From assembly GCA_903925445.1 (NCBI GenBank), contig CAIYFE010000135.1:1-5802 (forward strand): 5,802 bases of DNA, in the 5' to 3' direction. Of the stretch, positions 5,688-5,802 are shown piece after piece. Source of the stretch: an uncultured Burkholderiales bacterium (GTDB lineage: Bacteria; Pseudomonadota; Gammaproteobacteria; Burkholderiales; Burkholderiaceae_C). Position 1 is the stretch's first letter; each line of letters starts with the position of its first letter. A model generated the notes under the pieces. That model did not search any database, was not told the DNA's origin, and worked only from the letters and a program-made list of their open reading frames with translations. The translations under genes were made by a program, and so were the position numbers.

Positions 5688-5802
5688 CAAGCAATAACTC
5701 ACCTCGCCGCGCACTGTTGCTGATTGATGTACAAAACGAATACGTCTCAGGCTCTTTACCGATTGGATATCCATCCTTGGATACTTCGCTGCCCAATATT
5801 GC
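5684..5802 (+). CDS. Isochorismatase-like cysteine hydrolase, N-terminal part (cut by window edge)
   Basis: The first 39 codons are present. They read MTSNNSPRRALLLIDVQNEY and continue through a segment containing SGSLPIGYPSLDTSLPNI. LLLIDVQNEY is the characteristic first strand of the isochorismatase-like/cysteine hydrolase fold, with Asp15 as the first residue of the Asp-Lys-Cys catalytic triad; the Lys and Cys lie beyond the window. Family members hydrolyse isochorismate, nicotinamide, N-carbamoyl compounds or other amides, so the exact reaction cannot be named. The ATG at 5684 overlaps the tautomerase stop by 4 nt, so the two are translationally coupled and probably act on the same compound. 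Confidence 0.88.
   Translation, partial: MTSNNSPRRALLLIDVQNEYVSGSLPIGYPSLDTSLPNI

Overview
The window looks like a chromosomal segment of a betaproteobacterium, most probably Burkholderiales/Comamonadaceae (relatives of Limnohabitans, Rhodoferax or Polaromonas). This rests on the character of the AtpI, AtpB, LipB and LipA proteins and on the moderately GC-rich codon use of the left half. The placement is from recognition of the proteins, not from a search.

Left part (1-1422, minus strand): the head of the F1Fo ATP synthase operon, read right to left as atpI, atpB and the first codons of atpE. Divergent from it (1530-3517, plus strand) is a lipoate operon: a DUF493/YbeD-family protein, lipB (octanoyl transfer from acyl carrier protein to a target protein) and lipA (radical-SAM sulfur insertion). 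LipB and LipA together make protein-bound lipoyl cofactor for the 2-oxoacid dehydrogenases and the glycine cleavage system. The 107-bp gap between atpI and ybeD must hold both promoters.

Middle part (3518-4263): about 750 bp without an intact gene. The minus strand carries what looks like a decayed protein-coding gene, in pieces in two frames with in-frame stops. Next to it is a very AT-rich stretch (4071-4140, 13 G+C of 70), and a perfect palindrome lies just beyond the lysR stop.

Right part (4264-5802): a LysR-family regulator on the minus strand, divergent from a two-gene plus-strand unit. That unit encodes a two-repeat (fused 4-oxalocrotonate tautomerase-like) tautomerase-family protein, joined by a 4-bp ATGA overlap to an isochorismatase-like cysteine hydrolase cut by the window edge. 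The 137-bp lysR/tautomerase gap has three TTGC boxes spaced 22 and 23 bp, plausible regulator sites. This looks like an accessory, LysR-controlled small-molecule degradation or detoxification unit of unknown substrate.

No clearly new system is visible. The best leads are the uncharacterised LysR/tautomerase/hydrolase unit, the duplicated tautomerase fold, the dead gene at 3.7-4.0 kb, and a shared leaderless-like start geometry at ybeD and lysR. No tRNA, rRNA, CRISPR or intact mobile element was seen.
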